From assembly GCA_009785545.1 (NCBI GenBank), contig WQWD01000170.1, positions 1 through 5,629 on the forward strand: 5,629 nt of DNA, given 5' to 3'. The notes under the pieces are model-generated. The model saw only the letters and a program-made list of their open reading frames with translations. It did not search any database and was not told the origin of the DNA. Position numbers and translations under genes: made by a program. Position 1 is the stretch's first letter, and the number at the start of each line of letters is the position of its first letter. Shown here one piece after another: positions 5,086 to 5,629 of the stretch. Origin of the DNA: Treponema sp. GTDB taxonomy: Bacteria; Spirochaetota; Spirochaetia; Treponematales; Breznakiellaceae.

Positions 5086-5195
5086 TGCTCTGTGTCAGGA
5101 ACTGTGCGAGCAGTCGCCGCCCAATCCCGCCAGGTTCGGAAGAAAGCAACGGTAAGCGGATGTCTGTTGCGCCGCAGCCTCCCTGATACGGAGCA
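5086..5195 (+). ncRNA. ffs: Small bacterial signal recognition particle RNA (4.5S type)
   Basis: The RNA scaffold of the signal recognition particle binds Ffh and, with FtsY, delivers nascent membrane and exported proteins to the translocon. The diagnostic core is CAGGTTCGGAAGAAAGCAAC (5131-5150). It has the GGAA tetraloop (5138-5141) and the conserved AGCA of the Ffh-binding internal loop. A 14-pair closing stem joins 5086-5099 and 5182-5195 with two G-U wobbles, so the RNA is about 110 nt. It therefore has no room for a Bacillus-type Alu domain. Relative to the usual GTCCGGAAGGAAGC, one stem pair is changed on both sides (C to T at 5136, G to A at 5143), which preserves pairing. It lies 36 bases before dnaX and has its own promoter and a T-tract after the stem. 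Confidence 0.93.
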
Positions 5196-5207
5196 CTTTG
5201 ATTTTTT
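5182..5207 (+). terminator. T-tract terminator after the SRP RNA
   Basis: The 3' arm of the SRP closing stem (to 5195) is followed by CTTTG and a run of six T at 5202-5207. The long RNA stem plus T-tract can act as the terminator. Read-through could reach dnaX, for which I see no separate strong promoter. Confidence 0.5.
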
Positions 5208-5231
5208 AGAAAAATTTGAGATAATAAGTCT

Positions 5232-5629
5232 ATGGCAACCTCAACATCTCGGTACGAAGTAACCGCCTCAAAATACAGACCCAAAACGTTTGACGAATTG
5301 GCAGGGCAGGAATTTGTCGTCTCTACCATAAAAAATTCGCTAAAAAGCGGACATATTGCAAATGCGTATCTTTTTTCAGGGCCAAGGGGGTGCGGGAAAA
5401 CCAGTGCCGCTCGTATTTTAGCCCGTTCACTCAACTGCGAAAAAGGGGCGGAAGCGGGACCTTGTTGCAGTACTCATGCCGGAGGCATGGATGCCGATAT
5501 TTGCGATAATTGCCTTGCCATCAGCCGCGGCTCCAGCATGGACGTATTGGAAATTGACGGAGCTTCCAACAACTCGGTAAATGATGTGCGGCAAATCAAA
5601 GACGAGGTTCTCTTTCCTCCGCAGTCAGG
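5232..5629 (+). CDS. dnaX: DNA polymerase III gamma/tau subunit, 5' part
   Basis: This is the clamp-loader ATPase subunit that loads the sliding clamp and, as tau, links the polymerases at the replication fork. The window holds the first 132 codons; the rest lies beyond the right edge. It opens with YEVTASKYRPKTFDELAGQE (8-27), typical for DnaX, followed by a Walker A loop GPRGCGKTS (50-58). Next comes a zinc-binding segment with C69, C78, C79, C91 and C94, then DVLEIDGASNNSVNDVRQIKDE (104-125). Between the second zinc cysteine and the CDNC pair there are 12 residues where most DnaX proteins have two. An in-frame TGA lies five codons upstream, so ATG 5232 is the first possible start; its Shine-Dalgarno is weak. 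It is placed right after ffs, and in many bacteria recR follows dnaX, beyond this window. Confidence 0.95.
   Translation, partial: MATSTSRYEVTASKYRPKTFDELAGQEFVVSTIKNSLKSGHIANAYLFSGPRGCGKTSAARILARSLNCEKGAEAGPCCSTHAGGMDADICDNCLAISRGSSMDVLEIDGASNNSVNDVRQIKDEVLFPPQS

Noticed and set aside
5009..5434. Minus-strand frame of 141 codons across ffs and dnaX
   Set aside because: It covers the SRP RNA and the opposite strand of a clear DnaX sequence, so it is a shadow.
1..5629. CRISPR arrays, insertion sequences, tRNA or rRNA genes
   Set aside because: No regularly spaced repeats, transposase-like proteins, terminal inverted repeats of an element or tRNA/rRNA signatures were seen on either strand.

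Overview
The window looks like chromosome of a spirochaete, most likely a Treponema-type organism. This is inferred from gene content: an SRP RNA gene directly upstream of dnaX, a lone secreted beta-barrel-type protein, an HATPase-HDOD fusion protein, and a short sigma-70-family gene behind a sigma-54 promoter. That last arrangement recalls the RpoN-RpoS cascade known in Borrelia. No species can be named from the sequence alone. The chromosomal genes have mixed base composition; a line of the sigma gene that I counted is 48% G+C. The toxin-antitoxin pair is much more A+T-rich.

Layout from left to right. Positions 1-1433 (minus) hold the 5' part of an HATPase-HDOD signalling gene that runs off the left edge. 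A roughly 340-base divergent spacer follows. Positions 1771-2437 (plus) hold a two-gene AbrB-antitoxin/PIN-toxin module with its own promoter, probably acquired. Positions 2438-2689 are a regulatory spacer with a perfect 11-bp-arm palindrome, a second A+T-rich dyad and a near-consensus -24/-12 promoter. Positions 2690-3541 (plus) encode a 283-residue sigma-70-family factor. Positions 3542-3876 contain no convincing protein gene, but they hold a consensus-like promoter and a strong terminator about 190 bases apart, which suggests an undescribed small RNA. Positions 3877-4908 (minus) encode an exported, probable outer-membrane beta-barrel protein. Positions 5086-5195 (plus) are the SRP RNA gene (ffs) with promoter and terminator. 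From 5232 to the right edge (plus) is the 5' part of dnaX.

The most interesting point is the sigma gene. Its -24/-12 element places the transcript start about 17 bases before the ATG chosen by a strong Shine-Dalgarno, and a palindrome is centred about 155 bases upstream, where enhancer-binding proteins usually bind. The sequence therefore suggests a cascade: activator, then sigma-54, then an alternative sigma-70-type factor. Immediately downstream lies the orphan small-RNA locus. Its 5' and 3' ends can pair around a central hairpin, an architecture that would fit a 6S-like RNA, but its identity is not established.
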